19,851 bases of DNA. Origin: Candidatus Rifleibacteriota bacterium. Lineage in GTDB: Bacteria > Riflebacteria > Ozemobacteria > Ozemobacterales > Ozemobacteraceae. The stretch is taken from the NCBI GenBank assembly GCA_029564115.1, contig JAKQQP010000523.1, positions 1 through 19,851 of the forward strand, written 5' to 3'. Both the position numbers and the translations under genes were made by a program. Below the pieces are notes generated by a model. That model saw nothing but the letters and a program-made list of their open reading frames with translations, had not been told where the DNA came from and did not search any database. Of the stretch, positions 1 to 6,325 are shown piece after piece; the stretch's first letter is position 1, and the number at the start of each line of letters is the position of its first letter.

Positions 1-21
1 GTCCTATCCTTAAAACGCACT

Positions 22-104
22 GGAGGAATGGCCGAGTGGTCGAAGGCGGCGGTCTTGAAAACCGCAGGGTGAAAGCTCCGTGGGTTCGAATCCTACTTCC
101 TCCG
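22..104 (+). tRNA. tRNA-Ser (anticodon TGA)
   Basis: A complete class II cloverleaf is visible. The acceptor stem GGAGGAA (22-28) pairs with TTCCTCC (97-103), followed by discriminator G104. The anticodon stem GCGGT (49-53) pairs with ACCGC (61-65) and the loop CTTGAAA carries TGA at 56-58, which reads UCA and related serine codons. A variable arm (about 66-79) and the T arm (80-96, with TTCGAAT) are present. The 3' CCA is not encoded, so it must be added after transcription. It is the first of four closely spaced tRNAs that probably share a transcript with the SRP RNA. Confidence 0.96.
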
Positions 105-115
105 TATGCATCTCT

Positions 116-204
116 GGAGAGATGGGTGAGTGGCTTAAACCAACAGTTTGCTAAACTGTCGTACTGGGTAACTGGTACCGGGGGTTCAAATCCCCCTCTC
201 TCCG
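116..204 (+). tRNA. tRNA-Ser (anticodon GCT)
   Basis: The acceptor stem GGAGAGA (116-122) pairs with TCTCTCC (197-203), with discriminator G204. The anticodon stem ACAGT (143-147) pairs with ACTGT (155-159), and the loop TTGCTAA places GCT at 150-152, which reads AGC and AGU. The long variable arm typical of serine tRNAs is present, giving 89 nt in all. CCA is not encoded. It lies 11 nt after the preceding tRNA-Ser and 10 nt before tRNA-Arg, so processing from one precursor is likely. Confidence 0.96.
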
Positions 205-214
205 AAGCGAAAAT

Positions 215-289
215 GCGCCCGTAGCTCAGTTTGGATAGAGCACCAGATTGCGGATCTGGTGGCCAGAGGTTCGAGTCCTCTCGGGCGCG
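215..289 (+). tRNA. tRNA-Arg (anticodon GCG)
   Basis: The acceptor stem GCGCCCG (215-221) pairs with CGGGCGC (282-288). The D stem is GCTC/GAGC, and the D loop has A after GG, the A20 that is an arginine identity element. The anticodon stem CCAGA (243-247) pairs with TCTGG (255-259), the loop TTGCGGA carries GCG at 250-252, and the T arm is AGAGG/CCTCT. C35 supports arginine identity. Most bacteria read CGU/CGC with an A34 tRNA that TadA edits to inosine. A genomically encoded G34 is unusual and would not need that editing. CCA is not encoded. Confidence 0.94.
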
Positions 290-331
290 ATTGCTTTTTC
301 CAGGGGTTTTGATTTTTCAACAACCCTTCCC

Positions 332-419
332 GGAAAGGTGGCTGAGTTGGTCTAAGGCACACGCCTGGAAAGCGTGCGTGGGGGCAACTCCACCGCGGGT
401 TCGAATCCCGCCCTTTCCG
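332..419 (+). tRNA. tRNA-Ser (anticodon GGA)
   Basis: The acceptor stem GGAAAGG (332-338) pairs with CCTTTCC (412-418), with discriminator G419. The anticodon stem CACGC (360-364) pairs with GCGTG (372-376), and the loop CTGGAAA places GGA at 367-369, which reads UCC and UCU. The variable arm and T arm of a serine tRNA are complete. The gene ends two or three bases before the SRP RNA, so 3' processing of this tRNA could also create the SRP RNA 5' end. CCA is not encoded. Confidence 0.96.
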
Positions 420-421
420 CT

Positions 422-690
422 GTCGTGCTAGATGGGGGGCTCGGGGTCCCTTATCAACCGCAAATCCCCGCCAGGCGGATCGAATCCCTGTCAGAGGGCA
501 TTGTTGGTGGCAACGGCCAGTTCTAGAAGCATCGAAGGATGGGTTCCACACGGCGAAAGTCCGTGAACTCCGCCAGGACCGGAAGGTAGCAACGGTAAAC
601 GATCGCTTTCGGGTGATGTGGCAGCGCCTGTCCGGAGCCTATAGTTCAGGATGCGTGCCATTGATTTGTGTTCGAAGGCAGGTGCACGAC
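422..690 (+). ncRNA. ffs: Signal recognition particle RNA, large type with Alu domain
   Basis: This is the RNA scaffold of the signal recognition particle, which binds Ffh and targets nascent membrane proteins to FtsY/SecYEG. The Ffh-binding hairpin is at about 573-591: CCAGGACC, the GGAA tetraloop (581-584), then GGTAGCA. Compared with the common GGTCC/GGAAGCA form, the A-for-T change on the 5' side is matched by T-for-A on the 3' side, which is compensatory. The 5' end GTCGTGC (422-428) pairs with GCACGAC (684-690), closing a molecule of about 270 nt. The start GTGCTAGATGGGG resembles Alu-domain-containing SRP RNAs of Gram-positive type. The exact ends are inferred from this terminal pairing. 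A terminator follows directly, and dnaX lies downstream. Confidence 0.9.
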
Positions 691-701
691 TTCTCTCTCT
701 C

Positions 702-726
702 AACCCAGACATGGGTCTTTTTTTTT
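702..726 (+). terminator. Terminator of the tRNA-SRP RNA transcript
   Basis: The stem ACCCA (703-707) and TGGGT (712-716) enclose a 4-nt GACA loop and are followed by C and nine T residues (718-726). It sits just after the SRP RNA terminal helix, so it should end that transcript before dnaX. Confidence 0.75.
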
Positions 727-787
727 GGCCGTTATTCTGTTACCCTGAAGCAGCACACAATTTGCAATTTGCTCACGGAGAACGCCA

Positions 788-2566
788 ATGACTGCCCCAG
801 CCCGTCAAAATCTTTATCGTAAATACCGCCCGCAGCGTTTTTCTGAGCTTTCGGGTCAAGAACACATTTCGCGGACAATACAATCTGCTGTTGCTTCTGA
901 CCGTATTTCACATGCTTACATGTTTTCAGGGCCGCGTGGTACCGGCAAAACTTCGGCAGCCCGCCTTCTGGCAAAGATTCTCAATTGTCTTGATCTGCAG
1001 AAAGATTCGCGCGGTATGCCTGATTGTTGCCGGGTTTGTCATAATTGTCAGCGTATCGAAGAGATGAACTTCATGGATATCATCGAGATAGACGCGGCGA
1101 GTAACAACAGCGTCGAAGATATCAGGCAGATGCGTGAAAAGGTCAAATACCGCCCGGCTGAAGGCAAATATAAGATTTATATCATCGACGAAGTTCACAT
1201 GCTTTCTGGCTCCGCTTTCAATGCATTTTTGAAAACTCTTGAAGAGCCACCCCCCAATGTTTTGTTTGTTCTGGCTACGACCGATCCGCAAAAAGTGCCT
1301 GCCACGATTATTTCACGCTGCCAGTGCTTTGATTTTCATTCGGTTTCGCGGCGCACCATCCAGAGCAGACTTGAAGAGATTGTTAAACTTGAGAACGCTG
1401 CCGGGCAGTTTCCAGAATTTGAGCCAGAAGCTCTGAGTATGATCGCTGAATGCGCAGAGGGTGGTTTTAGAGATGCCTTGAGTCTTCTCGACCAGATTTC
1501 TTCTTCGTCAACCGGCGGTACAATAACTCTTGATCAAGTTCTTGAGATGACCAGAAGATTGAGTTATTCAACTTTAAAAGAGATTGCAGCGGCTATTTTT
1601 GGCCACGATCTTGCCGTTCTGGTAAAGCGACTCAACGAACTGTATTTTCGTGGTTATGAGCCTTTGACCATAGCCAGAGATCTGCTTGAATATCTGCGTC
1701 GCTGTATGATTTTGCGCATCGACCCTGAAGCGAACCAGGTGCTCGACCTGCCTGCAGAACAGGTTGGTGAATTACGCACCCAGGTTGCTCCCCTTGCTAC
1801 CCGCTATCTTATTGGTGCGGTCACCAGAGTCGAACGCGCCATGATGGTCATTCGCAACTCGCTGCAGGCAAGGGTGCTGCTCGAGTCAGAACTGATCAGA
1901 CTCGGGCTTGGCGACGAAATTTTTGCGGCTGAAGCTCTCGAAAAGCGTGTAGAAGTTCTCGAACAGAAATTACAGGCTGTAAAACGGCTTGCCGGTAACC
2001 CGGCTTTGTCGGGCGTCAGGCCTGCCGTCGGCCTATCTGCAGCCCCGACAGGCCATATGGCTCCTGCAACCCCTGCGACATTTGATACTCGCCCTCCTCA
2101 GAGCAATACCCGACCTGCTGCCGTGCGTCCCAGTCATTTGCCCGACAATGTTGTGCCGATGACTACCAGTCGCCCTTCAGACCCATTCGCTGCTTTTAAA
2201 AATGCTGTGGCTTCTCGATCTAATGTTTGCCAGGCGTTGCTGGTCAATGCTCGCATGCACAAGCCCGAAAACGGTGTTTTCAACATTCAGATCGAGCAGG
2301 CTTTTGCGGCTGGCAAGCTCAAGGAAGAGAAAAACCTTAACTATCTCCTGGAAGCAGCCAAAGAAGTGTACGGCAACGTGGAAACCGTTCAAATAACCAT
2401 GGCTGGCGCGGACAACTCGACTGCTGCAACGCCACCGAACCGCAACAGCCATGTAGAGCAGATAGCAAAAATTGACGAACAGGCACGGCAAAAAGTTTTG
2501 CAGAAGCCAGCTGTCGCGGATGCAGTCGATGTTTTCGGTGGTGAAATCATCGAAGTCGAAGATTGA
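788..2566 (+). CDS. dnaX: DNA polymerase III subunit tau (clamp loader ATPase)
   Basis: This is the clamp-loader ATPase of DNA polymerase III, which loads the beta clamp with delta and delta'. Visible motifs are Walker A GPRGTGKT (residues 48-55), a zinc-binding cysteine set in C67-C87, Walker B with DEVH (134-137), sensor 1 ATTDP (163-167) and the SRC arginine-finger motif (176-178). The AAA+ and collar domains run to about residue 375. A proline-rich linker and a C-terminal tau-like domain follow, giving 592 residues. The start has GGAG at 777-780, 7 nt upstream. I see no canonical A-AAA-AAG slippage site, so a frameshifted gamma product is not evident. The tRNA-Ser / SRP RNA / dnaX order is known from other bacteria, but the usual ybaB and recR do not follow here. 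Confidence 0.97.
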   Translation: MTAPARQNLYRKYRPQRFSELSGQEHISRTIQSAVASDRISHAYMFSGPRGTGKTSAARLLAKILNCLDLQKDSRGMPDCCRVCHNCQRIEEMNFMDIIEIDAASNNSVEDIRQMREKVKYRPAEGKYKIYIIDEVHMLSGSAFNAFLKTLEEPPPNVLFVLATTDPQKVPATIISRCQCFDFHSVSRRTIQSRLEEIVKLENAAGQFPEFEPEALSMIAECAEGGFRDALSLLDQISSSSTGGTITLDQVLEMTRRLSYSTLKEIAAAIFGHDLAVLVKRLNELYFRGYEPLTIARDLLEYLRRCMILRIDPEANQVLDLPAEQVGELRTQVAPLATRYLIGAVTRVERAMMVIRNSLQARVLLESELIRLGLGDEIFAAEALEKRVEVLEQKLQAVKRLAGNPALSGVRPAVGLSAAPTGHMAPATPATFDTRPPQSNTRPAAVRPSHLPDNVVPMTTSRPSDPFAAFKNAVASRSNVCQALLVNARMHKPENGVFNIQIEQAFAAGKLKEEKNLNYLLEAAKEVYGNVETVQITMAGADNSTAATPPNRNSHVEQIAKIDEQARQKVLQKPAVADAVDVFGGEIIEVED

Positions 2567-2590
2567 TTATCAAAAAATAGATAATAAAAC

Positions 2591-2624
2591 AAAAAAAAGT
2601 CGCATTTTCAGGCGATTTTTTTTT
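2591..2624 (+). terminator. Terminator after dnaX
   Basis: An A-rich arm ending GTCGC (to 2603) pairs with GCGAT plus a T-tract (2612-2624) around an ATTTTCAG loop. The A-run on one side and T-run on the other would let it work in both directions. It lies 25 bp after the dnaX stop codon. Confidence 0.75.
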
Positions 2625-2712
2625 ATTCGGTAAATAATGCACATTGGCAAACCCTTTGTTTAAGACTAAAGCACCGAAATTCAAGTCGCCTGCGAGCTGT
2701 ACCCTGTTTTTG

Positions 2713-2773
2713 CGTGGAAAATGTGGAAAACCTTGGGGAAAAGGATGGGCAGCGACATTACTGTTGTGGAAAA
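2713..2773 (-). promoter_or_regulatory. Cluster of four DnaA-box-like 9-mers
   Basis: On the plus strand the 9-mers are CGTGGAAAA (2713-2721), TGTGGAAAA (2722-2730), TGGGGAAAA (2734-2742) and TGTGGAAAA (2765-2773). On the minus strand the perfect copies read TTTTCCACA, one base from the classical DnaA box TTATCCACA. Two are back to back and all share one orientation. The cluster lies in gene-free DNA flanked by AT-rich tracts and next to a replication gene. It could be part of an origin, a DnaA titration site or a DnaA-controlled element. Binding is inferred from sequence similarity only. Confidence 0.45.
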
Positions 2774-2824
2774 GAAAAAAAGCTACCCTCTTGACAACAT
2801 CTATTTGAGGGCTTTTGCGCAGTT

Positions 2825-2866
2825 TTGACAAAAAAATGTTGCGCATGCAATATTTTGTTTTGTCAA
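2825..2866 (+). promoter_or_regulatory. Sigma-70-type promoter inside a 42-bp imperfect palindrome
   Basis: The -35 TTGACA (2825-2830), a 17-bp spacer and the -10 CAATAT (2848-2853) form a good housekeeping promoter. The same stretch is an inverted repeat: TTGACAAAA at the left end matches TTTTGTCAA at the right, and TTGC-GCAT-GCAA (2839-2850) forms the centre. The start site would lie in the right arm, near 2860. A dimeric regulator could bind here, or the DNA could extrude a hairpin. What it transcribes is unclear. Confidence 0.5.
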
Positions 2867-2872
2867 GAAGGT

Positions 2873-2919
2873 GTACATAAAATTTTTTAGACGGAGGTAC
2901 GGTTTACATAATTATGTAC
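2873..2919 (+). repeat. TACATAA inverted-repeat array around a Shine-Dalgarno-like sequence
   Basis: GTACATAA (2873-2880) is matched by TTATGTAC (2912-2919), giving a stem with a 31-nt loop. A further copy makes TACATAATTATGTA (2905-2918) a perfect 14-bp palindrome. The loop holds GGAGG (2893-2897). In RNA this could form a hairpin near the 5' end of a transcript from the promoter just upstream. In DNA it looks like an operator with three half-sites. No gene with a proper start follows the GGAGG. Confidence 0.45.
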
Positions 2920-3051
2920 CCCAATCTCAAACCTCGAAACTGGTAAAACAACAAAACTTTTTATCGATGGCGCAGGTATTAATTTCCGTAAGGTTGTGGC
3001 AGATCAGCTTTGTTGTGTTATTGAAGTCGGCAATTGTTGTTTTTTAACTGT

Positions 3052-3080
3052 TTGGAAAAACTTTGCTTTATTGTTATAAT
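3052..3080 (+). promoter_or_regulatory. Promoter of the exported metallopeptidase gene
   Basis: TTGGAA (3052-3057), a 17-bp spacer and a perfect TATAAT (3075-3080) predict a start site near 3087. The leader before the TTG codon at 3150 would be about 60 nt and holds the AGGAG ribosome binding site. Confidence 0.65.
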
Positions 3081-3149
3081 CTTATGTGAAATCCTGTGCG
3101 ATTGTATTGTTTGACTCCGGGCCAGACCCGTAATTATCAGGAGCCGGTT

Positions 3150-4424
3150 TTGAAAAAATTCAAGAACTATCTGTTATTGATGTTTGTGTTTGTTGTTTTT
3201 TGTGCTCAGAGCTCTTCGGTGCTGGCCAAAGAAGTCGAGTTCGATTTCTATTATCAGTGTATAGAAGAAGTCGTTCAAATTAACGATCCTGAGCCTGAAG
3301 GCTGGTGGGGCCATACAAAAAGCTTTCTCAAAAGTGGCCTGAATCTGGCAAAAAAAACCTGGGAAAAAGGAATCACCCGCAATTTTGCCCCCGGTGAGGG
3401 CACAAAACGCTGGTATTCTGACAATAAAAACATTGCCTATGACGTAAAGCGTGTTAAAGTAACCAGCGAAGAACATCTTCTACAGCTGATGGGCGCTTCC
3501 AGTGAAGCCGACCTCAGTGATGGCCAGAAAGCTTTGCTTGCTGTTTACAGACATTCCAGATCTGAAGACGTGAAAGACCGAATGAAATACAATTACCGTT
3601 CGAAGATCAATGTAATTCTTTCTGATACTACTGGCTTCGATGACCCGGCAAAATACCCCGACATTAAAGATGATTTCTGGCCTTATTCAAGTGGTTCTAC
3701 AATTCAGATGTCTTCGAACAGATATAACTACCCCGGTTCAGATGTTTCAGCAGCTTCAACTTTTGTGCATGAATTCGCCCATTCATACGATAGAACGATC
3801 AAAGAATTCAGAGACCCATATGGCAAAGATGGCTCACATTTTGCCAATGAACTGACCAAACCCAGATCTGCCTTCGTTGAAGGCTGGGCTGAGTTCAATC
3901 AAATGCTCGATTCTGAAAGCAAGATCAGAGAAATGCACAACAATTGCAAGCTCATTAGAATCGAAAGCAAGACCAAAGCTGGTGAATATACGAATGTAGA
4001 TCCACAAGAACTGACGGGCACAGACCTGCTCAAAGTCGAATGTATCAATGCAGTTATCATGCACCGCATGGCCACAGAAATCGACAACGGCAGGGATAAA
4101 GTTTTCAAAGCTTTTGTAGACACCCGCCTGCTGCTGTTCAGAGATCTTAAAACCATGACCAAAAAGTTTGCTAAAGATAACCCCGCTGATATTGCAATCC
4201 TTGGCAAAATTATCGATGAACAGACTCTTGGTAAGCTTTCTGACGATGAAATGAGCAAATACATTGGCAGTTCTGCTGAAGCAAAAGCCTTTCTCGAAGA
4301 GCGTGCCGCTGCCAAAAATGCCGCTATTGAAGCTCCTGCAGTCTCTCAGGTTGAAGGAACTGTCGGCCAACCGCTCGATATAAAAGTCAAAACAGAAACT
4401 TCCAACCCTTTCAGTGTCAGATAA
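3150..4424 (+). CDS. Exported putative zinc metallopeptidase (HExxH)
   Basis: The frame is open from a GTG at 3096, but the TTG at 3150 is the better start. It has AGGAG at 3139-3143 with 6-nt spacing, and the protein then begins with a standard signal peptide: MKK, a hydrophobic core, cleavage near VLA-KE about residue 26. That gives 424 residues. A zinc-binding HEFAH motif lies at 207-211, and E244 in EGWAEF, 33 residues later, is a plausible third ligand, a gluzincin-like arrangement. Both the N-terminal and C-terminal parts are not recognised, and the C-terminus is alanine-rich. The family is not identified and the substrate is unknown. It has its own promoter and terminator, so it is probably monocistronic. 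It likely acts in the periplasm or outside the cell. Confidence 0.7.
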   Translation: MKKFKNYLLLMFVFVVFCAQSSSVLAKEVEFDFYYQCIEEVVQINDPEPEGWWGHTKSFLKSGLNLAKKTWEKGITRNFAPGEGTKRWYSDNKNIAYDVKRVKVTSEEHLLQLMGASSEADLSDGQKALLAVYRHSRSEDVKDRMKYNYRSKINVILSDTTGFDDPAKYPDIKDDFWPYSSGSTIQMSSNRYNYPGSDVSAASTFVHEFAHSYDRTIKEFRDPYGKDGSHFANELTKPRSAFVEGWAEFNQMLDSESKIREMHNNCKLIRIESKTKAGEYTNVDPQELTGTDLLKVECINAVIMHRMATEIDNGRDKVFKAFVDTRLLLFRDLKTMTKKFAKDNPADIAILGKIIDEQTLGKLSDDEMSKYIGSSAEAKAFLEERAAAKNAAIEAPAVSQVEGTVGQPLDIKVKTETSNPFSVR

Positions 4425-4437
4425 AGCTGGTTTTAAA

Positions 4438-4480
4438 TAAAACTGCCCGATGGCTGCCTGGCCGTCGGGCAGTTTTTTTT
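4438..4480 (+). terminator. Terminator of the metallopeptidase gene
   Basis: A strong hairpin: AAACTGCCCGA on the left pairs with TCGGGCAGTTT on the right, extended by GGC/GCC near the loop, and followed by eight T residues (4473-4480). It begins about 14 bp after the stop codon. Confidence 0.9.
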
Positions 4481-4596
4481 CGAGTAATGTTTTTAAATCT
4501 ATGATTGTGATAGTATTATCGGTATTGAATACTGTATAAACAAACTTGAACCGCAACCTACCCGGCCTGCCAGGCGGATTGCCTTAAAAAATAATG

Positions 4597-4624
4597 TTGT
4601 TTTTGCTTTGCAGTAATCTATAAC
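4597..4624 (+). promoter_or_regulatory. Weak promoter before the 553-residue exported protein
   Basis: TTGTTT (4597-4602), a 16-bp spacer and TATAAC (4619-4624) lie 25 bp before the start codon at 4649. The preceding terminator means this gene needs its own promoter. The match is moderate. Confidence 0.4.
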
Positions 4625-4648
4625 AAAAGTTTTCGGAGAGGTGAGTTT

Positions 4649-6310
4649 ATGTGCAGATTTTTTAAGAAATCGACTATTTCAACGCTTTTTGCCATATTTT
4701 TAACTTGTGCGCAGTTACCGGCAATGGCCGCAGAAAGCTATCTATACACAGGGTTTCCTGACTCAGCCGCTGTTTATCGTATAACCAGCGATCGGCCGGA
4801 GTTTCCAACCGGTTATGTTTTTGATGGTGATAAAAATATTTCTCATTTCATTATCGATCCTTTGCGTAACTACCGTTTTATTAAAATGGTGCATGAAGAG
4901 AATTTTAAAAAATCTCCCGGCTACATTTACCGCCAGGTTTTCGATGGCCTGGCTGATGAGGCCGATATGGGCCAGGGGCACGCACAACACCTGGATCAGC
5001 GTTCGCAATTGATACCAGATGCTGCAGGTCAGCCGGTGTTCAGGCCGGTCGGGGCACCATTCAGTGCCGGCCCTGGTCAGCTGGTGACCGAGGGTATTGC
5101 GCTGGCCGCCACTGAAGATGATGAAGTCGAAAAACTCGTCGATAAAAAATGGTTTAGAATCCCAAATGGCAGCTGGTATCAGAGCTGGTTTCCCCTTTCA
5201 GACAGAAAACCAGCTTCTTATAAGATTTTTTATGATTGCTGGGAAGAAAGAACATTCTCATGTGTCGAGTCTTTATGGCGTGGTTTTAACCCGGGTATGA
5301 TTCTGGAGAGACGTGTAGGCGCCGGTATTGGCCGACAGCTCGTCAGAGCCGTGACAGATGGCGCCATGGAAATTCCTGCAAATTCAAGTGATACTGTCAA
5401 AATCCAATATCATGGGAACTGCGCCGTGTTTCATGAGAGCGTTTCGGGCAATGCAGAGGGAAGTCTGCTCGTGCATACATGGTCGGGCCGTGCCCCCGGT
5501 CAGGTATACATTGACGGGCAGCCTTATTCTGATACCCCTGCCTTTATTTCTCAAGATTCCAGGCGCCGTTTTGTCGGTATGAGAATGTCGGGTTATGCCC
5601 GGCGTGTTTATATTATGGGCACAGACATTCTGCGAGACTGGTTGAAAGGGCTGTCTCACGAGAGCCGTGTCGCCGAATGTTCCGATGCTGTGTTTGTTAA
5701 CGTTGCTGGTGGCGACCAGACGGTTGTTTTTGTTTATTCAGCCCCTGAAAGCAAGATATATCAGTTTGTTCTGGCCGAAGCTGATGAAATTAAGCTGGAA
5801 AGAGTTTTGGAGCCAGGTTTTGAAGTTTGTGCAATGCATGCCACCGCAAATGGCGACCTCTACCTGGCGACGCTCGAAAAAGTTCCGGCTGCATTTGCTG
5901 AGGACGAAGACTATGCTGCCGGTTTTGAAAGCACCTGGATCGACGAAGAGAACCAGCATTCAGAAGAATACCTGACTGAGGAAGAAATGCAGCAAAAGAT
6001 GGCCATCAAAAAAGACTTGACCGGAAGACTCGTTTTTTCCCAGACGGTTTTTGCGACTCTTTATGCTGTTTACAAAAACGACACCCTGCCCATTCAGCTG
6101 GGCAGGGTCAGTCTTGATAAAATTTTTATCGCCAGAGATTTTTCTTTTCCGTCGACAAGCCTGAAAGAGGTTTATGTGAACATCAACGATTTGCTCAAAA
6201 TGGCCAGAAAACCCGGCAATACTCTGGGCGAGCCTTATGAAAAAGTGCCTGATTTCCCTGACCAGTACCGTCGCCCCGAAAAGATAGCGATATCTGTGAT
6301 TACAGAGTAA
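4649..6310 (+). CDS. Exported protein of unknown function
   Basis: A 553-residue protein with a clear signal peptide: MCRFFKKS, hydrophobic residues 9-20, likely cleavage after AMA near residue 27. The start has GGAGAGG 8-14 nt upstream. I do not recognise a family. Short beta-rich segments such as YLYTG at the mature N-terminus and GDLYLAT near residue 407 suggest a beta-propeller-like or all-beta fold, but I cannot count blades. A strongly acidic stretch lies at about 418-452. Several cysteines in the mature part (for example in YDCWEERTFSC) could form disulfides. It faces the minus-strand FlgM-like gene with only 15 bp between the stop codons. It follows the metallopeptidase gene, but the intervening terminator argues against one operon. 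Confidence 0.7.
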   Translation: MCRFFKKSTISTLFAIFLTCAQLPAMAAESYLYTGFPDSAAVYRITSDRPEFPTGYVFDGDKNISHFIIDPLRNYRFIKMVHEENFKKSPGYIYRQVFDGLADEADMGQGHAQHLDQRSQLIPDAAGQPVFRPVGAPFSAGPGQLVTEGIALAATEDDEVEKLVDKKWFRIPNGSWYQSWFPLSDRKPASYKIFYDCWEERTFSCVESLWRGFNPGMILERRVGAGIGRQLVRAVTDGAMEIPANSSDTVKIQYHGNCAVFHESVSGNAEGSLLVHTWSGRAPGQVYIDGQPYSDTPAFISQDSRRRFVGMRMSGYARRVYIMGTDILRDWLKGLSHESRVAECSDAVFVNVAGGDQTVVFVYSAPESKIYQFVLAEADEIKLERVLEPGFEVCAMHATANGDLYLATLEKVPAAFAEDEDYAAGFESTWIDEENQHSEEYLTEEEMQQKMAIKKDLTGRLVFSQTVFATLYAVYKNDTLPIQLGRVSLDKIFIARDFSFPSTSLKEVYVNINDLLKMARKPGNTLGEPYEKVPDFPDQYRRPEKIAISVITE

Positions 6311-6325
6311 AAATCCAATTTTTTA

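Larger units (their letters stand above)
2625..3051. other. Gene-free, AT-rich structured intergenic region
   Basis: No convincing coding sequence is present on either strand. The minus-strand reading frame here has no recognisable domain, overlaps the dnaX terminator and lies opposite the structured DNA. The region holds four DnaA-box-like 9-mers, a palindromic promoter and a TACATAA operator-like array, each listed separately. A hairpin CCCTC/GAGGG (2786-2811) encloses a TTGACA. An 11-codon frame starting at the ATG at 2914 is too short and its ribosome binding site is too far away to call. After about 2945 I see only low-complexity AT-rich DNA up to the promoter of the next gene. Confidence 0.6.

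Noticed and set aside
290..331. GGGTT/AACCC hairpin between tRNA-Arg and tRNA-Ser(GGA)
   Set aside because: The stem is short and no T-run follows, so it is not a terminator.
788..2566. Programmed frameshift in dnaX producing gamma
   Set aside because: No A-AAA-AAG slippery heptamer with a following stem was found.
2791..2796. Second TTGACA upstream of the palindromic promoter
   Set aside because: No -10 element lies at a workable distance, and the hexamer is in the loop of a weak hairpin.
2547..2846. Minus-strand frame of 99 codons
   Set aside because: It overlaps the end of dnaX, the terminator and the DnaA-box-like cluster, and has no recognisable protein features.
2914..2946. Short frame MYPNLKPRNW after GGAGG
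   Set aside because: The distance from GGAGG to ATG is 16 nt and the peptide is very short, so it is not called as a gene. It is kept only as a leader-peptide possibility.
2915..3082. Open stretch in another frame containing KTTKLFIDGAGINFRKVV
   Set aside because: There is no start codon with a ribosome binding site, the stretch runs into a promoter, and no family is recognised. It may be a gene remnant, but this cannot be shown.
3834..4556. Minus-strand frame of 240 codons
   Set aside because: It is antisense to the metallopeptidase gene and runs through its terminator, with no domain.
470..4580. Shared GCCAGGCGGAT in the SRP RNA (near 470) and at about 4569
   Set aside because: Only 11 bases match, one copy is part of a structured RNA, and chance is sufficient.
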